Source of the DNA: Pseudomonas sp. G34
GTDB lineage: Bacteria > Pseudomonadota > Gammaproteobacteria > Pseudomonadales > Pseudomonadaceae
DNA: 37,681 bases
Direction of reading: 5' to 3'
Assembly: GCF_031119625.1 (NCBI RefSeq)
Contig: NZ_JAVHZV010000028.1
Location: forward strand, 1 to 37,681
This document shows positions 1 through 7,248 of this stretch, one piece after another. Every line of letters begins with the position of its first letter. Position 1 is the first letter of the stretch. The notes under the pieces were generated by a model. It worked only from the letters and a program-made list of their open reading frames with translations, made no database searches and was not told where the DNA came from. The translations under genes were made by a program, and so were the position numbers.

Positions 1-32
1 TGGCCGAGGCTTTCGTCTCAACCGAGGCGCGC

Positions 33-60
33 ATCTTACAGCACCCTCATTTGCTGTCAA
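33..60 (-). promoter_or_regulatory. rRNA-type promoter (most downstream of four)
   Basis: On the minus strand the -35 is TTGACA (60-55) and the -10 is TAAGAT (38-33), with a 16-bp spacer. A G+C-rich discriminator (GCGCGCC) follows, as in stringently controlled rRNA promoters. Transcription would leave the window at base 1. The 16S gene itself is not in the window, so its identity is inferred. Confidence 0.8.
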
Positions 61-140
61 GCTGTTTTTGAAGAACTTTTTCTTTCTTCTCAACACCTTG
101 CAGCGCCCGACCAGATCATCTTCTCTCCAGCGGGAGCCGC

Positions 141-168
141 ATTCTACAGCGTTACAAACCGCTGTCAA
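141..168 (-). promoter_or_regulatory. rRNA-type promoter, second of the tandem set
   Basis: Minus strand: TTGACA (168-163), 16-bp spacer, TAGAAT (146-141), then a GCGG discriminator. The spacer is bounded by an inverted repeat, ACAGCG (146-151) with CGCTGT (160-165), partly overlapping both hexamers. It lies 108 bp upstream of the first promoter. Confidence 0.78.
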
Positions 169-247
169 CACCCTCTTTTACCGCCTTCGATCAAACCTGA
201 CCGAACCATCAACAGAGCCACTCAAACCACCCTGACGATGCCGGCGC

Positions 248-275
248 ATTCTACTCGAATTCGCCGTCCGTGCAA
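248..275 (-). promoter_or_regulatory. rRNA-type promoter, third of the tandem set
   Basis: Minus strand: TTGCAC (275-270), 16-bp spacer, TAGAAT (253-248), then a GCGCC discriminator. It keeps the roughly 107-bp period and the 16-bp spacer of its neighbours. The -35 is weaker than in the other three. Confidence 0.65.
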
Positions 276-344
276 CCTTTATTTTCGTCTAACTCTTTGT
301 TTACAAAGGAGTTTTCAGATCAGGCTGCGCCGGAAGTGGTGCGC

Positions 345-372
345 ATTATAGGCCGCCATATTTTCTGGTCAA
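345..372 (-). promoter_or_regulatory. rRNA-type promoter, most upstream of the clear set
   Basis: Minus strand: TTGACC (372-367), 16-bp spacer, consensus TATAAT (350-345), then GCGC. It is 97 bp upstream of the third promoter. A weaker fifth candidate (TTAATT, 16 bp, TATATA) may lie further upstream around 436-463. Confidence 0.72.
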
Positions 373-406
373 CCGTTTATTTCAGTTTTCTGACTTATCG
401 GCCTGG

Positions 407-421
407 GCTCGATAATCGAAC
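407..421 (+). promoter_or_regulatory. PcaR-like box upstream of aroQ remnant/dehydrogenase
   Basis: GCTCGATAATCGAAC matches 13 of 15 bases of the P. putida PcaR site as I recall it (GTTCGATAATCGCAC). It contains a perfect 11-bp palindrome, TCGATAATCGA. PcaR controls protocatechuate catabolism in response to beta-ketoadipate. A second, exact copy lies upstream of quiC at 4550-4564. Binding is inferred. Confidence 0.5.
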
Positions 422-450
422 GCTTTGTTCTGCCTTATATAAAGGAGATA

Positions 451-477
451 TTGACCTAATTAACCGGTTAGTACATT
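451..477 (+). promoter_or_regulatory. candidate promoter with internal palindrome for the aroQ-dehydrogenase unit
   Basis: TTGACC (451-456) and TACATT (472-477) could be -35 and -10, but the spacer is only 15 bp. Between them lies the palindrome AACCGGTT (462-469) followed by AGTA. The same arrangement, AACTAGTT followed by AGTA, lies upstream of quiC (4534-4545). A repressor bound here would cover the promoter. The local TetR protein is the obvious candidate. Confidence 0.4.
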
Positions 478-524
478 TTCACCTGGCCCGTCCAGGCAAC
501 GTCACAATAACAACAGGTAGCACC

Positions 525-789
525 ATGGCTCCCGTCATCCCTATCCTCGCTGGCCCGGACCCCGACATGTACGGCGCTCGCGAATCGGCGCCCCATGGCC
601 ACCAGCCCTGGCTGACATTGCAACGCTCTGCGCGGACGCCAGCGCAGCAGCATGGATCCAGCGCGCGCGAGGGAAACCTCTCGCCACCACTGCTTCGTAT
701 CACCTATCACCCTGGGCCTGACCTGCGGCCTGGGCAGCGATGGCTATCGCGCTGCACTTCACCACTTCGGCCATTTCGTTAAGGAATAA
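525..789 (+). pseudogene. aroQ: aroQ (type II 3-dehydroquinate dehydratase) remnant
   Basis: Three reading frames together spell a shrunken AroQ. From 525 the frame reads MAPVIPILAGPDPDMYGARE then SAPHGHQ, recalling the AroQ start (LNGPNLNMLGTRE...YGHQ). One missing base near 606 shifts the frame, which then reads LADIATLCADA (608-640). A third frame from 682 reads RHHCFVSPITLGLTCGLG and ends at TAA 787-789, matching the AroQ C-terminus. The total is about 88 codons against roughly 150 in the family, so about 60 central codons, including the SNHEGEL and NPAA regions, are gone. The catalytic tyrosine of the YGHQ motif is His here. The tail overlaps the ribosome-binding site of the dehydrogenase, a leftover of an aroQ-dehydrogenase operon like PA0245/PA0244 in P. 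aeruginosa. It cannot encode an active enzyme. Confidence 0.85.
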
Positions 790-792
790 GCC

Positions 793-1650
793 ATGACCAC
801 CAATACCCAGAGCATCCTGGCCGGGCTGATCGGCGCTGGCATCCAGGCTTCCCGAACGCCCGCCTTGCATGAACATGAAGGGGACGCCCAAGGCATCCGC
901 TATCTATATAGGTTGATCGACCTCGACCGCTTGAAACTCGACAGCGGCGCCCTCCCCGACCTGCTGAGCGCCGCCGAGCGCATGAGCTTTACCGGACTGA
1001 ACATCACCTTCCCCTGCAAACAGGCAATCATCCCTCTGCTCGATGAGCTCTCGGACGAAGCCCGGGGTATCGGCGCGGTAAATACGGTGGTGTTCAAGGA
1101 CGGCAAGCGTATCGGCCACAACACCGACTGCCTGGGTTTTTCGGAAGGTTTCCGACGTGGCCTGGGTGACGTGCAACGCCGCAAGGTCGTGCAAATGGGT
1201 GCGGGCGGCGCAGGCGCTGCGGTTGCGCACGCCTTGCTGAGTGACGGCGTGGAGCAGCTGAGCATCTTTGACGTTGAGCCAGCACGCGCCGAGGCATTGG
1301 CTACCAACCTGAACGAGCACTTCGGCGTACGACGCGCTCAGGCCGGTGGCGACCTCGCCTCAGCAATGTCGCACGCAGATGGCCTGGTCAATACCACGCC
1401 AATGGGTATGGCCAAGCTTCCCGGTATGCCGATTCCCAAACAGCTGCTGCGCGCCACGCTGTGGGTCGCCGAGATCGTCTACTTCCCGCTGGAAACCGAG
1501 CTGCTGCGTGAAGCGCGAGCCATCGGCTGCCGCACGCTGGATGGCGGCAACATGGCGGTATTCCAGGCAGTGAAGGCGTTCGAGCTGTTCACTGGCGTTG
1601 AAGCAGACGCGCAACGCATGCTCGACCACTTCCATAGCATGAACGCCTGA
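793..1650 (+). CDS. quinate/shikimate dehydrogenase (AroE family)
   Basis: 285 aa, cytoplasmic. It would oxidise shikimate or quinate to 3-dehydroshikimate or 3-dehydroquinate. Visible family features are the substrate-site SRTP (20-23), catalytic Lys76 in FPCKQ, Asn97 in AVNT, catalytic Asp112 in NTDCLGF, and the glycine-rich loop GAGGAGAA (136-143). Asp160 at the end of the second Rossmann strand (IFDVEP) replaces the basic NADP-binding signature of biosynthetic AroE. This suggests NAD use, as in catabolic QsuD-type enzymes. The start is supported by AAGGA at 781-785. It sits directly behind the aroQ remnant and converges with tetR 34 bp away, with a weak stem (1662-1666/1674-1678) followed by T residues between them. 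The catabolic role is inferred from cofactor signature and neighbours. Confidence 0.85.
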   Translation: MTTNTQSILAGLIGAGIQASRTPALHEHEGDAQGIRYLYRLIDLDRLKLDSGALPDLLSAAERMSFTGLNITFPCKQAIIPLLDELSDEARGIGAVNTVVFKDGKRIGHNTDCLGFSEGFRRGLGDVQRRKVVQMGAGGAGAAVAHALLSDGVEQLSIFDVEPARAEALATNLNEHFGVRRAQAGGDLASAMSHADGLVNTTPMGMAKLPGMPIPKQLLRATLWVAEIVYFPLETELLREARAIGCRTLDGGNMAVFQAVKAFELFTGVEADAQRMLDHFHSMNA

Positions 1651-1684
1651 CAGGTGCGGATCGGCTGTCGATTAGCCGGCCTTT

Positions 1685-2368
1685 TCAGCGCGTGATGTAG
1701 CGCAACACGGCTTCGCAGATCATGGTCTTGTGGCGTTGCTTGACCTGCTCATCCGGCAGGTCGATCTGGAAAATCTCACCGAAGGTATGGCGGTTGGACA
1801 CTCGATAGAAGCAAAACGAGCTGATCAGCATGTGCACGTCAACGGTAGTCAGGCCTTCGCGAAAAAGGCCTTCCTGCTCTCCGCGCTTGAGGGTTTCCTC
1901 AAGCGCCTGCAGCACCACGTTGCTCATTCTGCGGATTTCCGGCGACTGCTTGACGTATTCGCCGTAATGGATGTTCTCGATACAGACGATGCGCACGAAA
2001 TCCGAATTACGGTCGTGGTGATCAAAGGTGAATTCGACCAGCCGGCGGATGGCATCCGGCGCGGGCAACTCACCGAGGTGCAGCTGGTGCTCCGTACTGC
2101 GGATATCGCCATACAACTTCAAGAGCACCTCGACGTAGAGCTGCTCTTTGCTGCCGAAGTAGTAATAGATCATGCGCTTGGAGGTCGCCGTACGTTCGGC
2201 GATGGCATCGACCCGTGCGCCTGACAACCCTTGCTGAACGAACTCGGTGATGGCGGCCTGCAGGATATTCTCCCGGGTCTTTTCCGGGTTGTTCTTGCGA
2301 GGCTTGCGCGGCGCTGCGGCGAGCTCAGGGCTTGCCGCCTCGAGGGTAGTGGTCATGGAATCAGTCAT
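1685..2368 (-). CDS. TetR-family regulator of the quinate/shikimate island
   Basis: 227 aa. The N-terminal helix-turn-helix (about residues 30-75) is typical TetR: NPEKTRENILQAAITEF, then SGARVDAIAERTATSKRMIYYYF. The C-terminal ligand domain is long and helical. An unusual Ala/Pro/Lys-rich extension of about 25 residues precedes the HTH. An in-frame ATG four codons in (2356) is an alternative start, but AAGAG is well placed for 2368. The gene lies 71 bp downstream of quiC on the same strand and is probably co-transcribed. P. aeruginosa has the same neighbourhood (PA0242-PA0244). The likely ligand is a pathway intermediate and the likely targets are the palindromes at 458-473 and 4530-4545. 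Both are inferences. Confidence 0.85.
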   Translation of the reverse strand: MTDSMTTTLEAASPELAAAPRKPRKNNPEKTRENILQAAITEFVQQGLSGARVDAIAERTATSKRMIYYYFGSKEQLYVEVLLKLYGDIRSTEHQLHLGELPAPDAIRRLVEFTFDHHDRNSDFVRIVCIENIHYGEYVKQSPEIRRMSNVVLQALEETLKRGEQEGLFREGLTTVDVHMLISSFCFYRVSNRHTFGEIFQIDLPDEQVKQRHKTMICEAVLRYITR

Positions 2369-2400
2369 CTTGGCGCTCTTGTTATGGCTGCTGATGCAAA

Positions 2401-2428
2401 GCGGATGCCGGTGTTGGCCCGCATCCGC
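2401..2428 (-). other. inverted repeat between quiC and tetR
   Basis: GCGGATGC (2401-2408) pairs with GCATCCGC (2421-2428) around a 12-base loop. On the minus strand it is followed by TTTGC, so it could be a weak attenuator lowering tetR expression relative to quiC. No proper U tract is present. Confidence 0.4.
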
Positions 2429-2439
2429 TCGAGCACAGC

Positions 2440-4347
2440 TTACAGCTTCGCCTGACGCACGCTACCACTGCGTGCCTTGGCCATCGCCGCGAGGCGAACG
2501 GCGACGTTGGCGGCGCCGTAGCCTACATAGCCATTCTTGCGCTGGATGATCTCGAAGAAGAACCGTTCCTCGAAGGCTTCGGTGTACACGTGGAAAAGCT
2601 CGCCGCCCTGAGCATCGCGGTCATAGAGCACGTTGTAGTAAGCCAGCTCGCTCAGAAACTCGTCATCGAAATCGAAGCGCGCCGCCAGGTCGTCGTAGTA
2701 GTTGAGCGGAATGTCCAGCAGCGGAACGCCCGCCTCCTTGGCACGCTCGACCTCCTTGAAGATGTCCGCACAGGAAAACGCGATGTGATGCACCCCCGAG
2801 CCGCGGTAACTCGATAGTGCATGAGCAATGGCGGTATTACGATTCTCCGAAATGTTCAGCGGCAAGCGCACCGAGCTGCAGCGGCTGCGCAATGCGCGAC
2901 TTTTCACCAGGCCGTACGGGTCGGGCAGCACCACCTCGTCGTCGGCTTCGAAATCCAGCAGGCTTTTGTAGAACAGCACCCAGCTGTCGAGGCTTTCGGC
3001 AGGCAACGCCAGCGCCATATGATCGATGCGCTGCAGGCTGCCGGTCGGCACGGCAGCAGGGTCGAGCTTGAAGTCGCTGTCGTAGATGGTCTGCCCCGCT
3101 TCGGCCTGGTCAACCAGGTAAATGAGGCTGCCATCAGGTGCACGCATGGCGGGAATTTCCCGCTCATTGGGGCCCACCAGGCCACGGTAGGGATGACCGC
3201 GGTAGTCGACCGCCCGCTGCAGCGCCGTGGCACCGTCCTTGACCTTCAAGGCGGTGGCGCACAGCGAGGGGCCATGGGCTTCGAAGAAGCCATGGGCAAA
3301 GGAATACGGCTCGGCATTGAGCACGATATTGATATCGCCCTGGCGCAGCAGACTGACGTCCTTGGAGCGGTGCTCACCGGCCTTGGCGAAGCCCAGCCGC
3401 TCGAGCCAGCCGGCCAGTTTGGCCCCGGCCGCCTCATCGACGGCAAACTCGAGAAACTCCACACCGTGGTAGCGACTGGCGGGCGGCGTGCCGAACAACA
3501 GATCCAGGTTTGGCGCTTGTGCATCAGCTGCCAGTAGCTGGCGGGTCTTTTCTTCCAGATAAAGCAGCGAGCGCAAGCCATCGACCGCATTGGCGCGCGG
3601 CGGCGCGGCGCGGAACCCATCGTTGAAGATTTCCAGCGACAGCGGGCCGCTGTAGCCGGTGCGGATGATCGGCGCCAGAAAGCCCGGCAGATCGAATTCA
3701 CCCTGGCCCGGGAAGCAGCGGAAATGCCGGCTCCACTCCAACACATCCATGGCCAGCAGCGGTGCATCGGCCATCTGCACGAAAAAGATCTTGTCGCCCG
3801 GAATGTCGGCGATGGCCGCCGGGTCGCCTTTGAGCGACAGGGTATGGAAGCTGTCGAGGATCACCCCAACCGCGGAGTGATCAGCCTGGCGCACCAGGTT
3901 CCACACCTGCTGGTAGGTATTGACGTGGCGCCCCCAGGCCAGTGCCTCGTAGCCGATACGCAGGCCGCGCGCGCCGGCGCGTTCGCCCAGCAGGCGCAGG
4001 TCATCGACCAGAATGTCTTCATCACCGAGCGAGTCGGCGGCCACATTGCTGCACACCAGCACCAGGTCGGTGCCCAGTTCCTGCATCAGGTCGAACTTGC
4101 GCTCGGCGCGATCCAGGTTGCGCTGCAGGCGATCACGGCGGCAGCCTTCGAAATCGCGGAACGGCTGAAACAGGGTAATGGCGATGCCCAGATCGGCGCA
4201 CATCTTGCGCACATCGCGGGGGCTGCCGGCGTAGTACAACAGGTCGTTCTCGAAGATCTCCACACCATCGAAACCGGCCGCGGCGACAGCTTCGAGCTTC
4301 TCGGGCAGGGTGCCGCTCAGCGAGACGGTGGCAATCGAGCGATGCAT
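2440..4347 (-). CDS. quiC: 3-dehydroshikimate dehydratase (two-domain QuiC)
   Basis: 635 aa, cytoplasmic. It dehydrates 3-dehydroshikimate to protocatechuate, linking quinate/shikimate use to the beta-ketoadipate pathway. The N-terminal half (about 1-270) is a xylose-isomerase-like TIM barrel (HRSIATVSLSGTLPEKL at the start; FDGVEIFEND; GYSGPLSLEIFND). The C-terminal half (about 290-620) is a glyoxalase/4-hydroxyphenylpyruvate-dioxygenase-like fold, with IDHMALALP, GVHHIAFSC and a final FFEIIQRKNGYVGYG. This fusion is the architecture described for Pseudomonas QuiC1. The ORF extends upstream to 4461, but the ATG at 4347 has GAGGAA in place and begins at the conserved HRSIATVSL sequence. Regulatory sites lie about 185-215 bp upstream. 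tetR follows. Confidence 0.93.
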   Translation of the reverse strand: MHRSIATVSLSGTLPEKLEAVAAAGFDGVEIFENDLLYYAGSPRDVRKMCADLGIAITLFQPFRDFEGCRRDRLQRNLDRAERKFDLMQELGTDLVLVCSNVAADSLGDEDILVDDLRLLGERAGARGLRIGYEALAWGRHVNTYQQVWNLVRQADHSAVGVILDSFHTLSLKGDPAAIADIPGDKIFFVQMADAPLLAMDVLEWSRHFRCFPGQGEFDLPGFLAPIIRTGYSGPLSLEIFNDGFRAAPPRANAVDGLRSLLYLEEKTRQLLAADAQAPNLDLLFGTPPASRYHGVEFLEFAVDEAAGAKLAGWLERLGFAKAGEHRSKDVSLLRQGDINIVLNAEPYSFAHGFFEAHGPSLCATALKVKDGATALQRAVDYRGHPYRGLVGPNEREIPAMRAPDGSLIYLVDQAEAGQTIYDSDFKLDPAAVPTGSLQRIDHMALALPAESLDSWVLFYKSLLDFEADDEVVLPDPYGLVKSRALRSRCSSVRLPLNISENRNTAIAHALSSYRGSGVHHIAFSCADIFKEVERAKEAGVPLLDIPLNYYDDLAARFDFDDEFLSELAYYNVLYDRDAQGGELFHVYTEAFEERFFFEIIQRKNGYVGYGAANVAVRLAAMAKARSGSVRQAKL

Positions 4348-4529
4348 AACTTCAGTTCCTCGTAGATAACGATCTCTGCGGATCGTGCAATGACCTGGGC
4401 CCGGCACCGGCAAGCGTAGCCGACAGAGCGTTCCAGCCTGGCGTTCGCCAAACCGCTGCATATCCCGCTGCGCTTTCCGGGGCCTGCAGCGATTATTCGC
4501 GCGCCCACCTGGGGCAGCAATGTAAAGTG

Positions 4530-4545
4530 TACGAACTAGTTAGTA
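4530..4545. promoter_or_regulatory. candidate TetR-type operator
   Basis: TACgAACTAGTTaGTA is a palindrome perfect except at its two single-base spacers. A related site, AACCGGTT followed by AGTA, lies at 462-473 in front of the aroQ-dehydrogenase unit. Two related palindromes beside the same regulator gene suggest the operator of that TetR protein. Confidence 0.5.
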
Positions 4546-4549
4546 TTCA

Positions 4550-4564
4550 GTGCGATTATCGAAC
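4550..4564 (-). promoter_or_regulatory. PcaR-like box upstream of quiC
   Basis: The minus strand reads GTTCGATAATCGCAC, identical to the 15-bp PcaR-controlled element of P. putida pca promoters as I recall it. It lies 4 bp from the palindrome at 4530-4545 and about 200 bp upstream of quiC, whose product protocatechuate feeds the pca pathway. The functional assignment is inferred. Confidence 0.6.
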
Positions 4565-4923
4565 ACTAGGCGGTTTAGCGAATTGACGCTATTCCGCGGT
4601 TTGCAACAACATGCTTCCCACAGCAGCGCAAAGCACCTGTTGGCGGGGCTGGCAAACACCCCGTTTCAGCCATAACAATTTCAATAAGAGTACGCCCATG
4701 CTCACTTCCCAGCCTTTGCATACCCGCCTACCATTCGCACGCTTTTTGGCGCCCACCCAGCCAATCGCGTCTGCGTACGCCAAACCCTGACCCGCGACAC
4801 TCCGCTCGATAATCCTCGAAGCGGGTCGACCGCCGCCATCCACAAGGCCGGTCAGCTCAAGCTGTGGCCCAGCCGCACTCCAGTGCCGCTTCGCTCAGCA
4901 CGCTAATAACAACGGAGACCATG

Positions 4924-6300
4924 ATGGCTAAGCCCTCGAATTCACAAGCCAAGAAAGCCACTGCCAGCGGCTGGGTCGGTTCAGCGCTGGAGTACTACGA
5001 TTTCTTCATCTACGCGCAAGCTGCCGCGTTGATCTTTCCGCAGATCTTCTTTCCCAACACCGATCCGAAGATGGCCATCGTCGCCTCGCTGGCCACCTAT
5101 GGTGTGGGTTACCTGGCCCGCCCGGTAGGCGCCTTCGTGCTCGGCCACTGGGGCGACACCCGCGGCCGCAAGAACGTCTTGCTGCTGTGCATGTTCCTGA
5201 TGGGCATCTCCACCATGGCAGTCGGCCTGCTGCCGACCTATCACGACATCGGTTTTCTGGCCCCCACCCTGCTGGTGCTTCTGCGCCTGGTCCAGGGGTT
5301 TGCAGTGGCCGGCGAGATCTCCGGCGCCAGCTCGATGATTCTCGAACACGCCCCGTTCGGGCGCCGAGGTTTCTACGCCAGTTTCACCCTGCAGGGCGTG
5401 CAGGCCGGCCAGGTGCTTGCCGCTGCCGTGTTCCTGCCACTCGCCTATTTCATGCCGACCGAGGCGTTCAACGACTGGGGCTGGCGCATTCCGTTCCTGC
5501 TCAGCGCCTTCGTGCTGCTGGCGGGGTTCATCATCCGTCGTGAAGTCCATGAGACGCCGGCCTTCGTCAAGGAAGAAAACCAGCAGAAGATCGCCAAGTC
5601 GCCGATCTCCGAAGCGTTCAGCACCAGCTGGCGGACCATGTTCCTGGTCATGGTCATGGCGCTGATGAACGTGATCCCGGTGGTGGCGACCATCTTCGGC
5701 GCCGCCTACGCCGTGCAACCGGCCTACGGGATCGGCTTCGACAAGAGCGTTTACCTGTGGATTCCGGTGGTGGGCAACATCGTCGCGGTGCTGGTGATCC
5801 CCTTCGTGGGCAACCTCTCCGACAAGATCGGCCGTCGCCCGACCATGATCACCGGTGCACTGGGTTCGGGCCTGCTGGCCTTTGGTTACCTGTACGCGAT
5901 CAGCATCAGCAACGTGCCGCTGGCGTTCATCATGTCGCTGCTGATGTGGGGCGTGGTCTATCAGGGCTATAACGCGGTGTTCCCAAGCTTCTACCCGGAG
6001 TTGTTCCAGACCCGCTACCGCGTCTCGGCCATGGCCATCGCCCAGAACATCGGCACCATGCTCACCGCCATGCTGCCTGCGGTATTCGCCATGCTCGCGC
6101 CGCCCGGCTCGGACAACATTCCGTGGCTGATCGGCAGCCTGGCATTCGGCATCACCTGCCTGTGCGCCCTCGCCGCCTTTATCGCGCCGGAAACCTACCG
6201 GATCCCGATGAGCGAGCTGGGCAAACCGGGCGCCAAGCCCATGGACAAGGCCGAGTACGACGCTGCGCGCAGAAGCGGCATGAACGACTCCCACCATTGA
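4924..6300 (+). CDS. MHS-family proton symporter, probable shikimate/quinate-type uptake
   Basis: 458 aa, 12 predicted membrane segments, inner membrane. The start GWVGSALEYYDFFIYA and the loop GHWGDTRGRK between helices 2 and 3 mark the metabolite:H+ symporter subfamily of MFS (ShiA, KgtP, ProP). A second conserved loop reads GNLSDKIGRRP. The ORF continues upstream to 4864. I chose ATG 4924 because GGAG at 4914-4917 is 6 bases away; ATG 4921 is possible but too close. It is divergent from quiC across the shared control region, and the P. aeruginosa counterpart cluster also carries an MFS gene (PA0241). Substrate is inferred from context: shikimate, quinate, dehydroshikimate or protocatechuate are all possible. 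A bidirectional terminator follows. Confidence 0.87.
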   Translation: MAKPSNSQAKKATASGWVGSALEYYDFFIYAQAAALIFPQIFFPNTDPKMAIVASLATYGVGYLARPVGAFVLGHWGDTRGRKNVLLLCMFLMGISTMAVGLLPTYHDIGFLAPTLLVLLRLVQGFAVAGEISGASSMILEHAPFGRRGFYASFTLQGVQAGQVLAAAVFLPLAYFMPTEAFNDWGWRIPFLLSAFVLLAGFIIRREVHETPAFVKEENQQKIAKSPISEAFSTSWRTMFLVMVMALMNVIPVVATIFGAAYAVQPAYGIGFDKSVYLWIPVVGNIVAVLVIPFVGNLSDKIGRRPTMITGALGSGLLAFGYLYAISISNVPLAFIMSLLMWGVVYQGYNAVFPSFYPELFQTRYRVSAMAIAQNIGTMLTAMLPAVFAMLAPPGSDNIPWLIGSLAFGITCLCALAAFIAPETYRIPMSELGKPGAKPMDKAEYDAARRSGMNDSHH

Positions 6301-6321
6301 TCAGCGTCAACGCGTGAAAAA

Positions 6322-6351
6322 AAGAAGGCCCTGATGGGCCTTCTTGTTTTT
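6322..6351. terminator. bidirectional Rho-independent terminator
   Basis: A 10-bp perfect stem, AAGAAGGCCC (6322-6331) with GGGCCTTCTT (6336-6345), loop TGAT, is flanked by an A tract on the left and GTTTTT on the right. It can end the MHS gene on the plus strand and the DMT gene on the minus strand. Confidence 0.88.
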
Positions 6352-6366
6352 CCGGGGGCTGAAACG

Positions 6367-7248
6367 TCAGCGCTTTCGACGTTGCTGGTAGGCCGCCGCC
6401 AACCCGCTAAGGCAGATGATGGCGATCCCCACCTTGGCGCTCGCCTCGGGGTCATGGGCAAAGATGATCAGCCCCAACAGGCCGGCGAATACGATCTGAC
6501 AATAACCGAACGGTGCCAGCAGCGCCGGTGCTGCATGGCGGAAGGCCTTGGTCAGCAGCAGGTGAGCGAACATGCCACACGCGCCCAGGGCGAGCATCAG
6601 CGGCAAATGGTGCCACTCTGGCAATTGCCAGAAGAACGGCACCAGACAACTCATCAGCAAGGTATTGAGCAGGCCGGTGAAAAAATTGCTGGTGGTCGGT
6701 GTGTCGTACTGGCTGAGCAGGCGCGTGAGTATCTGGTAGGCGGCGAAGCAACTCGCCGAACAGAGCGGCAGCAGCACGGCCGGGGTGAACAGATCACCAC
6801 CCGGATGCACGATGATCAACACGCCCACGAAGCCCACCAGCACCGCGGCCCATTGCCCGCGACTGACGTGCTCCTTGAGCAGCGGCACCGACAGCGCGGT
6901 GACCAGCAGCGGCGCCAGGAAGTTGACCGCCGTGGCCTCGGCCAGTGGGATGTACAGAAGGCCGGTGGTGAAGAACAGGCTGCAGCCCAGCAGGCAGACT
7001 GCCCGCAATGCCTGCAACCCTGGCCGCTTGCTGCGCAGCACACGCAGGCCCGAGTGCGGCAGGAAGATGCCGGCCATCAGCAGCGTATGCACCACGTAAC
7101 GTGCCCACACCACCATGACCACCGGGTAGAAGCCGGACAGGTACTTGGACAGCGCGTCATGGCTGGCGAACAGGAAGGTCGCCAGCACCACCAGGGCGAT
7201 GCCCTTGAGAGGATGGTTGACGCCTGACAGCGAACTCGGGGTGCTCAT
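6367..7248 (-). CDS. DMT-superfamily transporter (two EamA domains)
   Basis: 293 aa, about 10 membrane helices, inner membrane. There are two tandem EamA-like repeats, about 14-145 and 157-288. The first has NHPLKGIALVVLATFLFASHDALSK and LAEATAVNFLAPLLVTALSVPLLKE; the second has ALGACGMFAHLLLTKAFRHA. Such proteins usually export metabolites or amino acids. The substrate cannot be told from sequence. It is convergent with the MHS transporter. It is probably transcribed alone: the next gene upstream is ffs, about 500 bp away. Confidence 0.82.
   Translation of the reverse strand: MSTPSSLSGVNHPLKGIALVVLATFLFASHDALSKYLSGFYPVVMVVWARYVVHTLLMAGIFLPHSGLRVLRSKRPGLQALRAVCLLGCSLFFTTGLLYIPLAEATAVNFLAPLLVTALSVPLLKEHVSRGQWAAVLVGFVGVLIIVHPGGDLFTPAVLLPLCSASCFAAYQILTRLLSQYDTPTTSNFFTGLLNTLLMSCLVPFFWQLPEWHHLPLMLALGACGMFAHLLLTKAFRHAAPALLAPFGYCQIVFAGLLGLIIFAHDPEASAKVGIAIICLSGLAAAYQQRRKR

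Larger units (their letters stand above)
4348..4923. other. divergent control region between quiC and the MHS transporter
   Basis: About 575 bp without a credible gene. It holds a palindrome (4530-4545) and a PcaR-like box (4550-4564). The 84-codon ORF on the minus strand (4589-4843) has no recognisable homology and ordinary shadow-like composition. The stretch from 4610 to 4900, just upstream of the transporter, shows nothing I can name. Confidence 0.6.

Noticed and set aside
270..782. 170-codon ORF as a gene
   Set aside because: Only the stretch from 525 resembles AroQ, and that similarity switches frames twice. The upstream part lies in the promoter array.
4589..4843. 84-codon minus-strand ORF in the quiC-MHS control region
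   Set aside because: No recognisable similarity, no convincing ribosome-binding site, and it lies in a control region.
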